Origin: Clostridium carboxidivorans P7
GTDB taxonomy: Bacteria; Bacillota; Clostridia; Clostridiales; Clostridiaceae
DNA: 64,000 bases
Assembly: GCF_001038625.1 (NCBI RefSeq)
Contig: NZ_CP011803.1
Coordinates: 1,116,001 to 1,180,000 of the forward strand
Direction of reading: 5' to 3'
In this document: positions 53,942 through 61,581 of the stretch, one piece after another
Position numbering within the stretch: the stretch's first letter is position 1
How the letters are laid out: the number at the start of each line of letters is the position of its first letter
Translations under genes and position numbers: made by a program
The notes under the pieces: model-generated
Told to the model about the DNA's origin: nothing
What the model saw: the letters and a program-made list of their open reading frames with translations, nothing else
Databases searched by the model: none

Positions 53942-53989
53942 AACTTTCACAGTTTAAAAATTATGCGATGTAAAGATGCAGTGGAAGTT
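53942..53989 (+). repeat. Hairpin related to the element at 35353
   Basis: AACTTTCAC (53942-53950) pairs with GTGGAAGTT (53981-53989) with one mismatch. ACTTTCACAGTTTAAAAA matches ACTTTCGCAGTTTGAAAA at 35362 and ACTTTCGCAGTTTAAAAA at 55608. Confidence 0.5.
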
Positions 53990-54228
53990 TGAATTTTAAC
54001 TTTCATTCCGTGATATATGATAAGGGTGTCATCACGGCTAAATGTTTTAATTATTCTAAAGCTCGAAATTTTTGAAAACCTAAGAACTTTGTCAAACTCG
54101 GTTCCCTCAGACAGGACTAAAGTTCTAAGGTTTTCAAAAATTTTGAGCTAAGAATAATACTAAAACAATTTAGCTAATGTGATGACACCCTTATCATATA
54201 TAACTGCATAAAAGTTAAAATTCAAACT
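53986..54228. repeat. 243-bp imperfect palindrome (MITE-like)
   Basis: The arms are about 105 bp. Matching blocks, outermost first: AGTTTGAATTTTAAC / GTTAAAATTCAAACT; ATATATGATAAGGGTGTCAT / ATGACACCCTTATCATATAT; GAAAACCTAAGAACTTT / AAAGTTCTAAGGTTTTC. The unpaired centre is 54091-54116. There is no ORF and no transposase. As RNA it would form one very long hairpin. Confidence 0.85.
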
Positions 54229-54392
54229 AGCAAATTCAAGTGTACGCACATAATTACATTGTCATAAGTAGTTTTAGTAAGTCAAAATTATATTTATAAT
54301 CATAACTTATGATGCTTAAAAATTAAGGTGTAGCCTGCTGTTAGGCTAATATATTTCATTTAAAAGCAAATTGTTTTCTATATTTATAAAAA

Positions 54393-54448
54393 TCTTAAGA
54401 AAATCTTAAGGAATACTAAAGTATATTGTAAAAATTAAGCTATATAAT
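54393..54448 (+). promoter_or_regulatory. Direct-repeat promoter of the VanZ-RDD gene
   Basis: TCTTAAGAAAA (54393-54403) and TCTTAAGGAAT (54404-54414), then 28 bp, then TATAAT (54443-54448). It is homologous base for base, with few changes, to 37247-37302. Confidence 0.7.
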
Positions 54449-54481
54449 TGTATCTTGTAAGTTATGAGAGGATGTGTTTAA

Positions 54482-55570
54482 ATGTCAGAATATATTATTC
54501 CAATAAAGACAGCAGTGATTACTTTTCCGATTTTTGCAGCACTATTTACACTTCCATTTTTGATATACCAATATAGAAAGCATGGATATATAAATTATTA
54601 CAGAGCACTATTTTTATACTCTTTCTTGTTATATTTGATAACAGCATATTATCTTATTATACTGCCCTTACCTAAAACACATGATGTACTGAGTTTACAA
54701 AAACCTGGAACCAAGCACACCCAGTTAATGCCATTTACATTTGTGCTAGACATTTTAAAGGAAACAAAGGTTCAGCTAGTAAAACCTTCAACTTATTTTC
54801 ATTTATTTAAAGAAAGAGCTTTTTTACAAGCAGCCTTTAATGGAATTTTGCTATTACCACTGGGAATTTATTTAAGCTATTATTTTAAAAAGAGTCTTAA
54901 AAAGATTGTATTAATATCATTTTGTGTTTCTTTATTTTTTGAACTTACTCAGCTAAGTGCATTATATGGTTTTTACAATGCACCTTATAGAACTTTTGAT
55001 GTAGATGATTTGATGTTAAATACTTTAGGTGGATATTTAGGATATATGACATCACCAGCATTCATGAGATTATTACCTAATGTTAGTAAGTTGGACGAAA
55101 GTGTTCAGCTTGAACAGATTACTATTGGTTTTATAAGAAGATTCTTAGCCTTTATATTTGATTGGGGTATTTTTATCATTTTATCAATAATTACATTAGG
55201 ACATTTAAAAATATATATATTTGTATTCATCTATTTTATATTAATTACTTATTTTACTAATGGTAGAACTTTTGGAAAATGGATTCTTAGAATAAAGATT
55301 ATAGGTAAGGATAAAAAATTAAAATTTAAAGAGGTATTTATAAGATATGGTGCATTATATTATGGTTTTTTTGGAGTAAATTATATAATTTTTATTGGTA
55401 ATATATTAAATCGCAATATATTAAGCAGCTGTCTTAATTACATTTTAATGATTTTAGTGTTTTTATTAAATTTAGCAGTCATACGAAATTTTACAATACA
55501 CTTTTTTTCAAAGGATAAAAAATTATTTTATGATAAAATGAGTGGGACAAGGTTAATAGTGGCAGATTAA
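54482..55570 (+). CDS. VanZ-like / RDD fusion membrane protein
   Basis: A 362-residue membrane protein. The N-terminal half is VanZ-like: four helices with YYLIILPLP, FNGILLLPLGIYL, LFFELTQLSALYGF and RTFDVDDLMLNTLGGYLGY. The C-terminal 150 residues are an RDD domain (RRFLAFIFDWGIF, then GRTFGKWILRIKII, and terminal FYDKMSGTRLIV). VanZ proteins raise teicoplanin or lipoglycopeptide resistance by an unclear mechanism. GAGAGG lies 9-10 bases before ATG. The promoter has VanR-like tandem repeats. A copy of its C-terminus survives as a fragment at 40212. Confidence 0.9.
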   Translation: MSEYIIPIKTAVITFPIFAALFTLPFLIYQYRKHGYINYYRALFLYSFLLYLITAYYLIILPLPKTHDVLSLQKPGTKHTQLMPFTFVLDILKETKVQLVKPSTYFHLFKERAFLQAAFNGILLLPLGIYLSYYFKKSLKKIVLISFCVSLFFELTQLSALYGFYNAPYRTFDVDDLMLNTLGGYLGYMTSPAFMRLLPNVSKLDESVQLEQITIGFIRRFLAFIFDWGIFIILSIITLGHLKIYIFVFIYFILITYFTNGRTFGKWILRIKIIGKDKKLKFKEVFIRYGALYYGFFGVNYIIFIGNILNRNILSSCLNYILMILVFLLNLAVIRNFTIHFFSKDKKLFYDKMSGTRLIVAD

Positions 55571-55592
55571 AATAATCTAGCCAGTGACATTA

Positions 55593-55705
55593 AAGTTATT
55601 CACTCGACTTTCGCAGTTTAAAAATAATAAGAAGTATTATTTTGAGATGACAATGAAGGTAAGGTTTCCTCCTTCACTGTTCTCTCAAAAAGTTGTGTTG
55701 CAACG
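55593..55705. repeat. Composite of two dispersed elements
   Basis: The left part (55601-55628) has CACTCGACTTTCGCAGTTTA, the same motif as at 35357 and 53941. The right part (55644-55702) has GAGA...CAATGAAGG (55651-55659) / CCTTCACTG (55671-55679)...TCTC, then AAAAAGTTGTGTTGCA, matching the element at 15855 and the half copy at 11524. Confidence 0.6.
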
Positions 55706-55725
55706 TGCTCGTTCGTTATATTAAG

Positions 55726-56112
55726 TTAAGCTTTATTTTTTACTTTTGTTATTTTAAATGAAGTTATCAGCAGTTGGATGCCTATTACTGCAAAAAATAC
55801 GCTAAAAACTTTACATAACATATTATCATTGAGTGAATTGGCGAAATTAGATCCAATAAAGCCTCCAACAATTCCACCAATAGCCAGATAGATGCCTACT
55901 TTGTAATTCAGTAGACCATTTTTATGATGTTTTGTAGCACCTACAAAAGCTGTTGGAATAATAGCAGCCAATGCAGCAGCCTGGGCTGTATGCTGAGAAA
56001 TATGTAATAAAGATACGGTAATCGCCACCATAATTGCACCGCCACCAATTCCTAACATTCCACTAAGTATACCTGTTAATATACCTGTCAATATTGATAA
56101 CACGATAAACAT
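55726..56112 (-). CDS. Half-size TauE/SafE (TSUP) permease, second subunit
   Basis: A 128-residue membrane protein with about four helices. It carries one TSUP repeat: SGMLGIGGGAIMVAI, then AAALAAIIPTAFVGA and a GGIVGGFIGSNFANSL segment. Full TSUP proteins are about 250 residues and contain this repeat twice; here each repeat is its own gene. The ATG follows the stop of the upstream half with no gap. It probably pairs with that half to form a transporter for a sulfur or carboxylate anion; the substrate is unknown. Confidence 0.85.
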   Translation of the reverse strand: MFIVLSILTGILTGILSGMLGIGGGAIMVAITVSLLHISQHTAQAAALAAIIPTAFVGATKHHKNGLLNYKVGIYLAIGGIVGGFIGSNFANSLNDNMLCKVFSVFFAVIGIQLLITSFKITKVKNKA

Positions 56113-56481
56113 TTAGAAAACGCCTCCCATCTTTAGTGCTGTAATGATACATAATAGTGCAAGTATGCGTTTTAATATCACAGCATTAACGTGAGGCATT
56201 AAAGATGATCCAATATACGCGCCTACCATACCACCAATTGAGAGTAGACAAGCCAAATAAATATTTAAATTACCATAACTGTTATAAACTATGGCACTTA
56301 TTAGTGCAAGAGGTGCAATAGCTGCCAAGGAAGTAGCTTGTGCTTTATGCTGTGATAATCCTAAAAATAATATCATACCAGGAATCATTATGATTCCACC
56401 TCCAATACCAATCAATCCAGCACCTATTCCTCCAGCTACTCCAATTGATATAGATTTAATTCCATCTTTCATATTATACAT
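56113..56481 (-). CDS. Half-size TauE/SafE (TSUP) permease, first subunit
   Basis: A 122-residue membrane protein with about four helices and one TSUP repeat: GAGLIGIGGGIIMIPGMIL, TSLAAIAPLALISA, then GGMVGAYIGSSLMPHV. Its stop TAA is directly followed by the ATG of the second half gene. It starts 18 bases after the TrmB regulator gene, so all three are probably one operon under TrmB control. Confidence 0.85.
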   Translation of the reverse strand: MYNMKDGIKSISIGVAGGIGAGLIGIGGGIIMIPGMILFLGLSQHKAQATSLAAIAPLALISAIVYNSYGNLNIYLACLLSIGGMVGAYIGSSLMPHVNAVILKRILALLCIITALKMGGVF

Positions 56482-56499
56482 ACATCCTTTCTAATATTG

Positions 56500-57309
56500 T
56501 TATCTTTTAAGGTTGACTTTCATTTCGTTCAAAATTTCTGATATCATTTTGACAGCTTGATGCTCATTATCTTCTTTTTTTATAAGACGATTAATAACAA
56601 TATCATGAAAAATATAATCTTCAAGTAAATAAATATGAGTAGGATCGTCAGTGTAAAAAGCATTGCCATTAAGTTCCGAAGAATGACCATATAATAATTT
56701 CTTGCTGTCAACGGAAAGAATGAACCAAGGTTTTTTTTCAATAGTATTATGTAGTTTACTTTTTCTATGTTTATCCAAAAAATTTATTGGATTGTCTACT
56801 TCAAAAGTCATTCCAGAAACCTTGCAGCCTCGCTCAATGCATAATTGTAAATCTGGTAACAATTCTGCATACATATGATTCCAAATAGAAATAACTATTT
56901 GATTCTTTGCGTCATGCATCAAATTTTTGCAAAAAGCTAAAATATTTTTTTCTCCTTTTACTGTTGAAACATAAATGTCTTCTTTTTTATCTTTATCTTC
57001 TATTAATTTAAGTTCTTTTTCAACATCATTGTAAGTACTGCTCCATTCTTCACGTATTCTTTCAAGAAATACATTACTAGGTAATGCGGTATAATTTTTA
57101 ATATTATCACTTGTTTCTTCAAACATAATAATGCCGCGATTAGTAATAGACTCAAGAATATCATAAATACGTGAACGAGGTATTCCTGATGCTTTACTTA
57201 TACTATAAGCATTTGCTGTTCCAATACTTAATAATGCTACGTAGGCTTTAGCTTCATATTGATTCAATCCGAATTTTTGTAGTTTTGTAAACAAAGAGTT
57301 TTTTTCCAT
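56500..57309 (-). CDS. TrmB-family transcriptional regulator
   Basis: A 269-residue protein. The N-terminal winged helix (about 1-70) has FGLNQYEAKAYVALL, a typical TrmB start, and ASGIPRSRIYDILESITNRG. The C-terminal part resembles the TrmB/phospholipase-D-like effector domain (about 110-250). It is the first gene of an operon with two half-size TSUP permeases. A long perfect palindrome 56 bp upstream is a likely operator, suggesting autoregulation. The inducer is unknown, possibly the transported solute. Confidence 0.9.
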   Translation of the reverse strand: MEKNSLFTKLQKFGLNQYEAKAYVALLSIGTANAYSISKASGIPRSRIYDILESITNRGIIMFEETSDNIKNYTALPSNVFLERIREEWSSTYNDVEKELKLIEDKDKKEDIYVSTVKGEKNILAFCKNLMHDAKNQIVISIWNHMYAELLPDLQLCIERGCKVSGMTFEVDNPINFLDKHRKSKLHNTIEKKPWFILSVDSKKLLYGHSSELNGNAFYTDDPTHIYLLEDYIFHDIVINRLIKKEDNEHQAVKMISEILNEMKVNLKR

Positions 57310-57364
57310 TCTTATTTCAATCCTTTCATGAATAAAAATATTTTTATCAAATTTAGTACATACG

Positions 57365-57394
57365 ATATAGTTACTACCATAGTAGTAACTATAT
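57365..57394. promoter_or_regulatory. Perfect palindrome, candidate TrmB operator
   Basis: ATATAGTTACTAC (57365-57377) and GTAGTAACTATAT (57382-57394) are perfect 13-bp arms with a 4-base spacer, 56 bp upstream of the trmB-type gene. Confidence 0.75.
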
Positions 57395-57536
57395 TAGAAA
57401 AAGTAATTTATGTCAATAGTTATTTTATTGGAGTTGGCGCATTAAGAAATTTACTATAATATATTGGAAGATACATTTAAAATATTGATGCATAGTGTTT
57501 TTTATTATAATAAGTTTTTAGATTTTTTATAATTAT

Positions 57537-57590
57537 ATCCTCATGTCAAAATTGTGCTAAATTTGAGCAATATAATTCAGGAATTATATT
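57537..57590 (+). promoter_or_regulatory. Conserved block before the esterase, shared with 28929-28980
   Basis: GTGCTAA (57554-57560), six bases, GCAATATAATTCA (57567-57579), with flanking similarity ATCC...TCAAAAT and TATA. It is 106 bp before the esterase start; the other copy is 95 bp before the MFS start. Confidence 0.6.
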
Positions 57591-57685
57591 GTAAATAGAG
57601 TTATCATAGTACAGGTGCCTTTTATTGGTAACAGCAAAATTATTCTAATGATTAAATTGGAAATTTTAAATGAGGTGATATAAAA

Positions 57686-58477
57686 ATGAATAAATCAAAA
57701 GTAGAAAAAGTAAATTTTTATAGTAATATACTAAATAAAGAGATGTCAATGCTTGTATATTTACCTGAAAGTTATGATATTTTTACTCCACTACCTGTAT
57801 TATATTTTTTGCATGGAAGAAGTGGAAATGAAAATATAATGCTTGAACTGAATATAAATATCAAAGCTGATGAAATGATAAAAAGTGGAGAAATTAAGCC
57901 TATGATAATTGTATGTCCAAGAATTGAAAACAGCCGTGGGTTGAATTCATCTTTAATATGCAAAGAAGTATCTGATTCTACAGATAACAATAGAAGTATA
58001 AATTTAGGAATGTATGAAGATTATTTTATAAAAGAAGTAGTGCCAACCATTGATAAAACCTTCAATACCATAAAAGATAAAAAAGGAAGATATGTAGGAG
58101 GAGTTTCTGCTGGTGGTTATATAGCTCTTCACAATTCTTTAAGACATCAGTATATGTTTTCAAAAGTAGGAGGACACATGCCTGCCTTGGAGCTGAAGCT
58201 TGAAGATGAAGACAAACCCTATTTCAAAGATATGGAGATATGGGAGAAATATGATCCAATAAATATTGCAAGAAATAATAATATTTCTTCTCACATTGCT
58301 GTCTATCTTGATGCTGGAGATAGGGATGAAGGTAAGTTTTACGAAGGCTGTTCAATTCTACATAAAATATTGAAAGAAAAGGGGATAAACTCTCAAAATC
58401 ATGTATTTTCTGGTAATCACAGTATTAAATATATACAATCAAATATTGAAAAATATCTAAAATTTTATGGATGTTAA
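57686..58477 (+). CDS. Esterase D/S-formylglutathione hydrolase-like alpha/beta hydrolase (PF00756 type)
   Basis: A 263-residue soluble hydrolase. LPVLYFLHGRSGNEN (about 36-50) provides the oxyanion region, GGVSAGGYIAL the nucleophile elbow (S141), DAGDRDE the acid and GNHSIKY the His. This is the 'putative esterase' family that includes antigen 85-like and enterobactin-esterase-like members. AGGTGA lies 10 bases before ATG. It is monocistronic. It shares an upstream block with the AraC-linked MFS gene, suggesting co-regulation. Confidence 0.85.
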   Translation: MNKSKVEKVNFYSNILNKEMSMLVYLPESYDIFTPLPVLYFLHGRSGNENIMLELNINIKADEMIKSGEIKPMIIVCPRIENSRGLNSSLICKEVSDSTDNNRSINLGMYEDYFIKEVVPTIDKTFNTIKDKKGRYVGGVSAGGYIALHNSLRHQYMFSKVGGHMPALELKLEDEDKPYFKDMEIWEKYDPINIARNNNISSHIAVYLDAGDRDEGKFYEGCSILHKILKEKGINSQNHVFSGNHSIKYIQSNIEKYLKFYGC

Positions 58478-58600
58478 TGAAAAGGCAATATAAGAATATA
58501 TAAAAAATTATTTTTAATTATGCTGTCAGCATGCTTTTAAGTATAAAATATTCATATTTTAAAATAATAATTATAAAAGCAATTGCATAAAATTTTTGAT

Positions 58601-58635
58601 GGTAAAGAGCCTTTTGTAAGATCACCTTCTTTACC
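58601..58635 (+). promoter_or_regulatory. Leader hairpin before the RNase J gene
   Basis: GGTAAAGA (58601-58608) pairs with TCTTTACC (58628-58635), ending 5 bases before the GGAG ribosome site. It could affect translation or mRNA stability. Confidence 0.45.
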
Positions 58636-58649
58636 AGATAGGAGTTTAG

Positions 58650-60320
58650 ATGGTAATGAAAAATAAAAGTAAAGTAAAGGTAATTCCATTAGGAGGTCTA
58701 GGTGAAATTGGCAAAAATATGACAGCTATAGAATATGATAATGAGATAATTGTAATTGATTGTGGCTTAGGTTTTCCCGATATGGAGATGTATGGTGTTG
58801 ATTTAGTCATACCAGATATAACTTATTTGCTAAATAATAGAGACAAAGTAAAAGGGGTTATGTTGACTCATGGACATGAAGATCATATAGGTGCTCTTCC
58901 CTATGTTTTAAAACAACTAAATGTACCGGTATATGGAACAAGGTTGACTTTAGGACTTGTGGAAAGTAAATTAGAAGAACATGAAATGCTTTCTAACTGT
59001 ACTCTTCTTGAAGTTAAAACAGGAGAAGAGGTTAAAACTGAAAATTTCAGAATAGAATTTATACGAAGCTGTCATAGTATTGCAGATGCCTGTGCACTAG
59101 CTATACACACTCCAGAAGGTGTTATAGTTCATACAGGAGATTTTAAAGTAGATTATATGCCTATAGATGGGGATGTAATAGATCTTCATCAGTTTGCAAA
59201 ACTAGGAAGCAGGGGAGTACTATTATTAATGGCAGATAGTACAAATGTTGAGCGTCCAGGTTATACAGTTTCGGAGAGGATTATAGGAGATAATTTAACA
59301 GGAATTTTTAGCAAGGCAAAGGGGAGAGTAATTGTTGCTACCTTTGCATCAAATACTAATAGAATTCAACAGATTATTAATTCATCTTTGTTTTATGGAA
59401 GAAAAGTTGCATTTAGTGGAAGAAGCATGGAGAAAATTTCAAGTATGGCTATGGAATTAGGTTATATGAAATTATCTGAAGATCAACTTATAAGTGTGGA
59501 CGATATTAATAAATATCCTTCTGATAAAATAACTATTATAACCACTGGAAGTCAAGGAGAACCAATGGCTGCACTTTCAAGAATTGCATATTCAAACCAT
59601 AGAAAAATTACTATTGAAAAAGGTGATGTTGTAATTATTTCTGCTTCACCAATTCCTGGAAATGAAAAACTTATATCTAAACTCATAGATGAACTTTTTA
59701 GGAAGGGAGCAGAAGTAATTTATAATGCTTTAGAAGAAGTTCATGTTTCAGGTCATGCTTGTCAAGAAGAGTTAAAATTGATGCATACTTTGATTAAACC
59801 TAAATTTTTTATGCCTGTGCATGGGGAATATAGACATTTGAAGCAGCATGAATTACTAGCTGAAAATCTTGGTATGGATTCGAAAAACATCTTTGTATTA
59901 GAAAATGGTCAGGTGCTGGAGTTAAATAGAAATAGTGCTGCAAGGTCAGCAAAAGTTACTTGTGGAACAGTTATGATAGATGGACTTGGTATTGGTGATG
60001 TAGGGAATATAGTACTTCGAGATAGAAAGCATTTATCACAGGATGGAGTAGTAACAATAGTAGTAACAATAGATAAAGCATCCTTTAGTATACTTTCCGG
60101 ACCAGATATTATTACAAGAGGATTTGTTTATATGAAAGAATCTGGAGATTTAATAAATGAAGCAAGAGGAGTAGTAAAAGCAGAGCTGGATAAATGTATG
60201 GAAAGTAAAATTAAAGATTGGTTTACTATAAAATCCAACATAAAATATTCCTTAGGAGGATTTTTGTATAATAAAACAAGAAGAAGACCTATTATTTTAC
60301 CAATAATCATGGAAACTTAG
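58650..60320 (+). CDS. rnj: Ribonuclease J
   Basis: A 556-residue metallo-beta-lactamase/beta-CASP RNase with 5'-3' exo- and endonuclease activity in mRNA decay and rRNA maturation. VIPLGGLGEIGKNMTAIE at the start, the metal motif HGHEDHIGALP (H74-H79), the HTGDFK segment, the beta-CASP motif VATFASNTNRIQQI and FMPVHGEYRHLKQH are all intact. It has the usual length, including the C-terminal domain. ATG 58650 has GGAG 5 bases upstream, and an in-frame ATG lies at 58656. It is monocistronic here. The protein is cytosolic. Confidence 0.96.
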   Translation: MVMKNKSKVKVIPLGGLGEIGKNMTAIEYDNEIIVIDCGLGFPDMEMYGVDLVIPDITYLLNNRDKVKGVMLTHGHEDHIGALPYVLKQLNVPVYGTRLTLGLVESKLEEHEMLSNCTLLEVKTGEEVKTENFRIEFIRSCHSIADACALAIHTPEGVIVHTGDFKVDYMPIDGDVIDLHQFAKLGSRGVLLLMADSTNVERPGYTVSERIIGDNLTGIFSKAKGRVIVATFASNTNRIQQIINSSLFYGRKVAFSGRSMEKISSMAMELGYMKLSEDQLISVDDINKYPSDKITIITTGSQGEPMAALSRIAYSNHRKITIEKGDVVIISASPIPGNEKLISKLIDELFRKGAEVIYNALEEVHVSGHACQEELKLMHTLIKPKFFMPVHGEYRHLKQHELLAENLGMDSKNIFVLENGQVLELNRNSAARSAKVTCGTVMIDGLGIGDVGNIVLRDRKHLSQDGVVTIVVTIDKASFSILSGPDIITRGFVYMKESGDLINEARGVVKAELDKCMESKIKDWFTIKSNIKYSLGGFLYNKTRRRPIILPIIMET

Positions 60321-60360
60321 GAACAATTAATTATACATGCATAAAAGTTAAATCAAGTGA

Positions 60361-60500
60361 TTCTTAGACTCAGGTGGAGTTTGCCTGTAAGGAATGCCTC
60401 TCTCCATCTGAGTCTTAGAAGAACTTATCCAGGCGCGTAGCAGTGCTTATCTCCCACTTTGAAGAAGATAGGGGTGTTAGCAATGGTAGCGATCGGATAA
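60361..60500 (+). repeat. Structured non-coding element after the RNase J gene
   Basis: First stem: TTCTTAGACTCAGGTGGAG (60361-60379) / CTCCATCTGAGTCTTAGAA (60402-60420), two mismatches or wobbles. Second unit closed by TTATCC (60424-60429) / GGATAA (60495-60500), enclosing an inner hairpin near CTCCC...GGGGTG. It is markedly richer in G and C than its surroundings. It lies between RNase J and an AraC gene. A fragment of it is at 42027. I believe I have seen similar elements in other Clostridium genomes but cannot name it. Confidence 0.65.
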
Positions 60501-60517
60501 AAAATAGTAAGAAATCT

Positions 60518-60552
60518 AGGAGAGGAAGAAAAAAGCCTCTCCTTAAATTTTA
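60518..60552 (+). terminator. Terminator-like hairpin
   Basis: AGGAGAGG (60518-60525) / CCTCTCCT (60536-60543), ten-base loop, TAAATTTTA tail. It would end transcripts coming from RNase J or the structured element. Confidence 0.8.
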
Positions 60553-60598
60553 TGATATACTAAAATTAGTTATCAAAAAGCAATGAGGGTTGTGTATT

Positions 60599-61432
60599 AT
60601 GATTACAAATAAATTAGTAAATCAAAGTATTGATTATATCATGCGGCATTTAGATGAGGAGATTTCTATTGAAGATGTTGCAGATTACTGCCATTTTTCA
60701 AAATATTACTTTAGCAGAGTTTTTAAGAAAGAAACAGGAGAAAGCATTTATGCTTTTATCAAACGCTTAAAAATGGAGCAAAGTGCTTTAAACCTCAAAA
60801 TTGAAAAAGACAAATCAATTACTGACATTGGATATGATTATGGATATAGTCCATCAAATTATAGTTCAGCATTTAAGAAGCACCATAATATTTCTCCAGC
60901 GGAATTTCGAAAAAGTAAGAACACAACATGTGTACCTCATCCTTTTTACCAGGACAAGCTTGCTAAGTTCCAATCCTTTGAAGAATATGATCAACGGATA
61001 CTTATACAGGAATTGGATGATTTTGTGGTTATCTATGAAAGGTATATTGGAAACTATATTGAATTGGGGAAAAATTGGTATGATTTCACAGAAAAATATA
61101 AAGATTATTTTAAGGAAGATACGCTTTTAATTGAAAGGTTTTATGATGATCCTTCCATTACAAGCCTAGATCAATGTTTATATGATATATGCATGACGGT
61201 TGATAAAAATTGTTCACTAGACAATGTTACAACTATTCAAGGAGGTAAATTTGCACTTTGTCGTTTTGATGGATTGATACAAGATATTTTTGCTGCTTTT
61301 CAAGGGGTATTCAATATTTGGTTGCCAGACAGCGGCTATGAAATGGATGAAAGGTATGGATTAGATATTTATCGAGCTATTGACTGGGAAAGTATGCATG
61401 TTGTAATGGATCTATGCATACCGATTAAATAG
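60599..61432 (+). CDS. AraC-family regulator with GyrI-like effector domain
   Basis: A 277-residue protein from ATG 60599 (GAGGG 9 bases upstream; the TTG at 60590 is poorly placed). The N-terminal 100 residues form a paired helix-turn-helix (ISIEDVADYCHFSKYYFSRVFKK and ITDIGYDYGYSPSNYSSAFKKHH), ending SPAEFRK. The C-terminal GyrI-like domain (about 125-277) is of the SOUL/Rob/BmrR kind and binds small drugs. This order matches multidrug-responsive regulators. The target is not evident; the next gene, for a Cys-rich protein, is 149 bp downstream on the same strand. Confidence 0.92.
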   Translation: MITNKLVNQSIDYIMRHLDEEISIEDVADYCHFSKYYFSRVFKKETGESIYAFIKRLKMEQSALNLKIEKDKSITDIGYDYGYSPSNYSSAFKKHHNISPAEFRKSKNTTCVPHPFYQDKLAKFQSFEEYDQRILIQELDDFVVIYERYIGNYIELGKNWYDFTEKYKDYFKEDTLLIERFYDDPSITSLDQCLYDICMTVDKNCSLDNVTTIQGGKFALCRFDGLIQDIFAAFQGVFNIWLPDSGYEMDERYGLDIYRAIDWESMHVVMDLCIPIK

Positions 61433-61581
61433 AGCAAGAATTCAGAAGTGAAAAAACAGGCGCCCTAGTATAATAAGAACTGTAACAGGGATATAGTTCG
61501 AGTTGAAAGGAGTCTGTTTTATGTTTTTATAAATTCACAATTCATAGTTAAATAAAACAAGAAAAATGGAGTGATTTGAAA

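Larger units (their letters stand above)
53918..54481. other. 564-bp non-coding region rich in palindromes
   Basis: From left to right: a hairpin of the AACTTTC family (53942-53989), a 243-bp near-palindrome (53986-54228), about 160 bp with nothing recognisable apart from a small TAGCCTG/TTAGGCTA repeat, and the VanZ-RDD promoter (54393-54448). No ORF of note. Confidence 0.7.
57310..57685. other. Divergent intergenic region (376 bp) between the TrmB and esterase genes
   Basis: It holds the TrmB palindrome (57365-57394) and the block shared with the araC/MFS region (57537-57590). No gene is seen. Confidence 0.6.

Noticed and set aside
53986-54228. CRISPR array or IS element
   Set aside because: The structure is a single inverted repeat, not spaced direct repeats, and no transposase ORF or cas gene is present in the window.
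61521-61532. Good ribosome site followed by ATG and stop after three codons (MFL)
   Set aside because: Probably a decayed gene start or chance; no related sequence follows.
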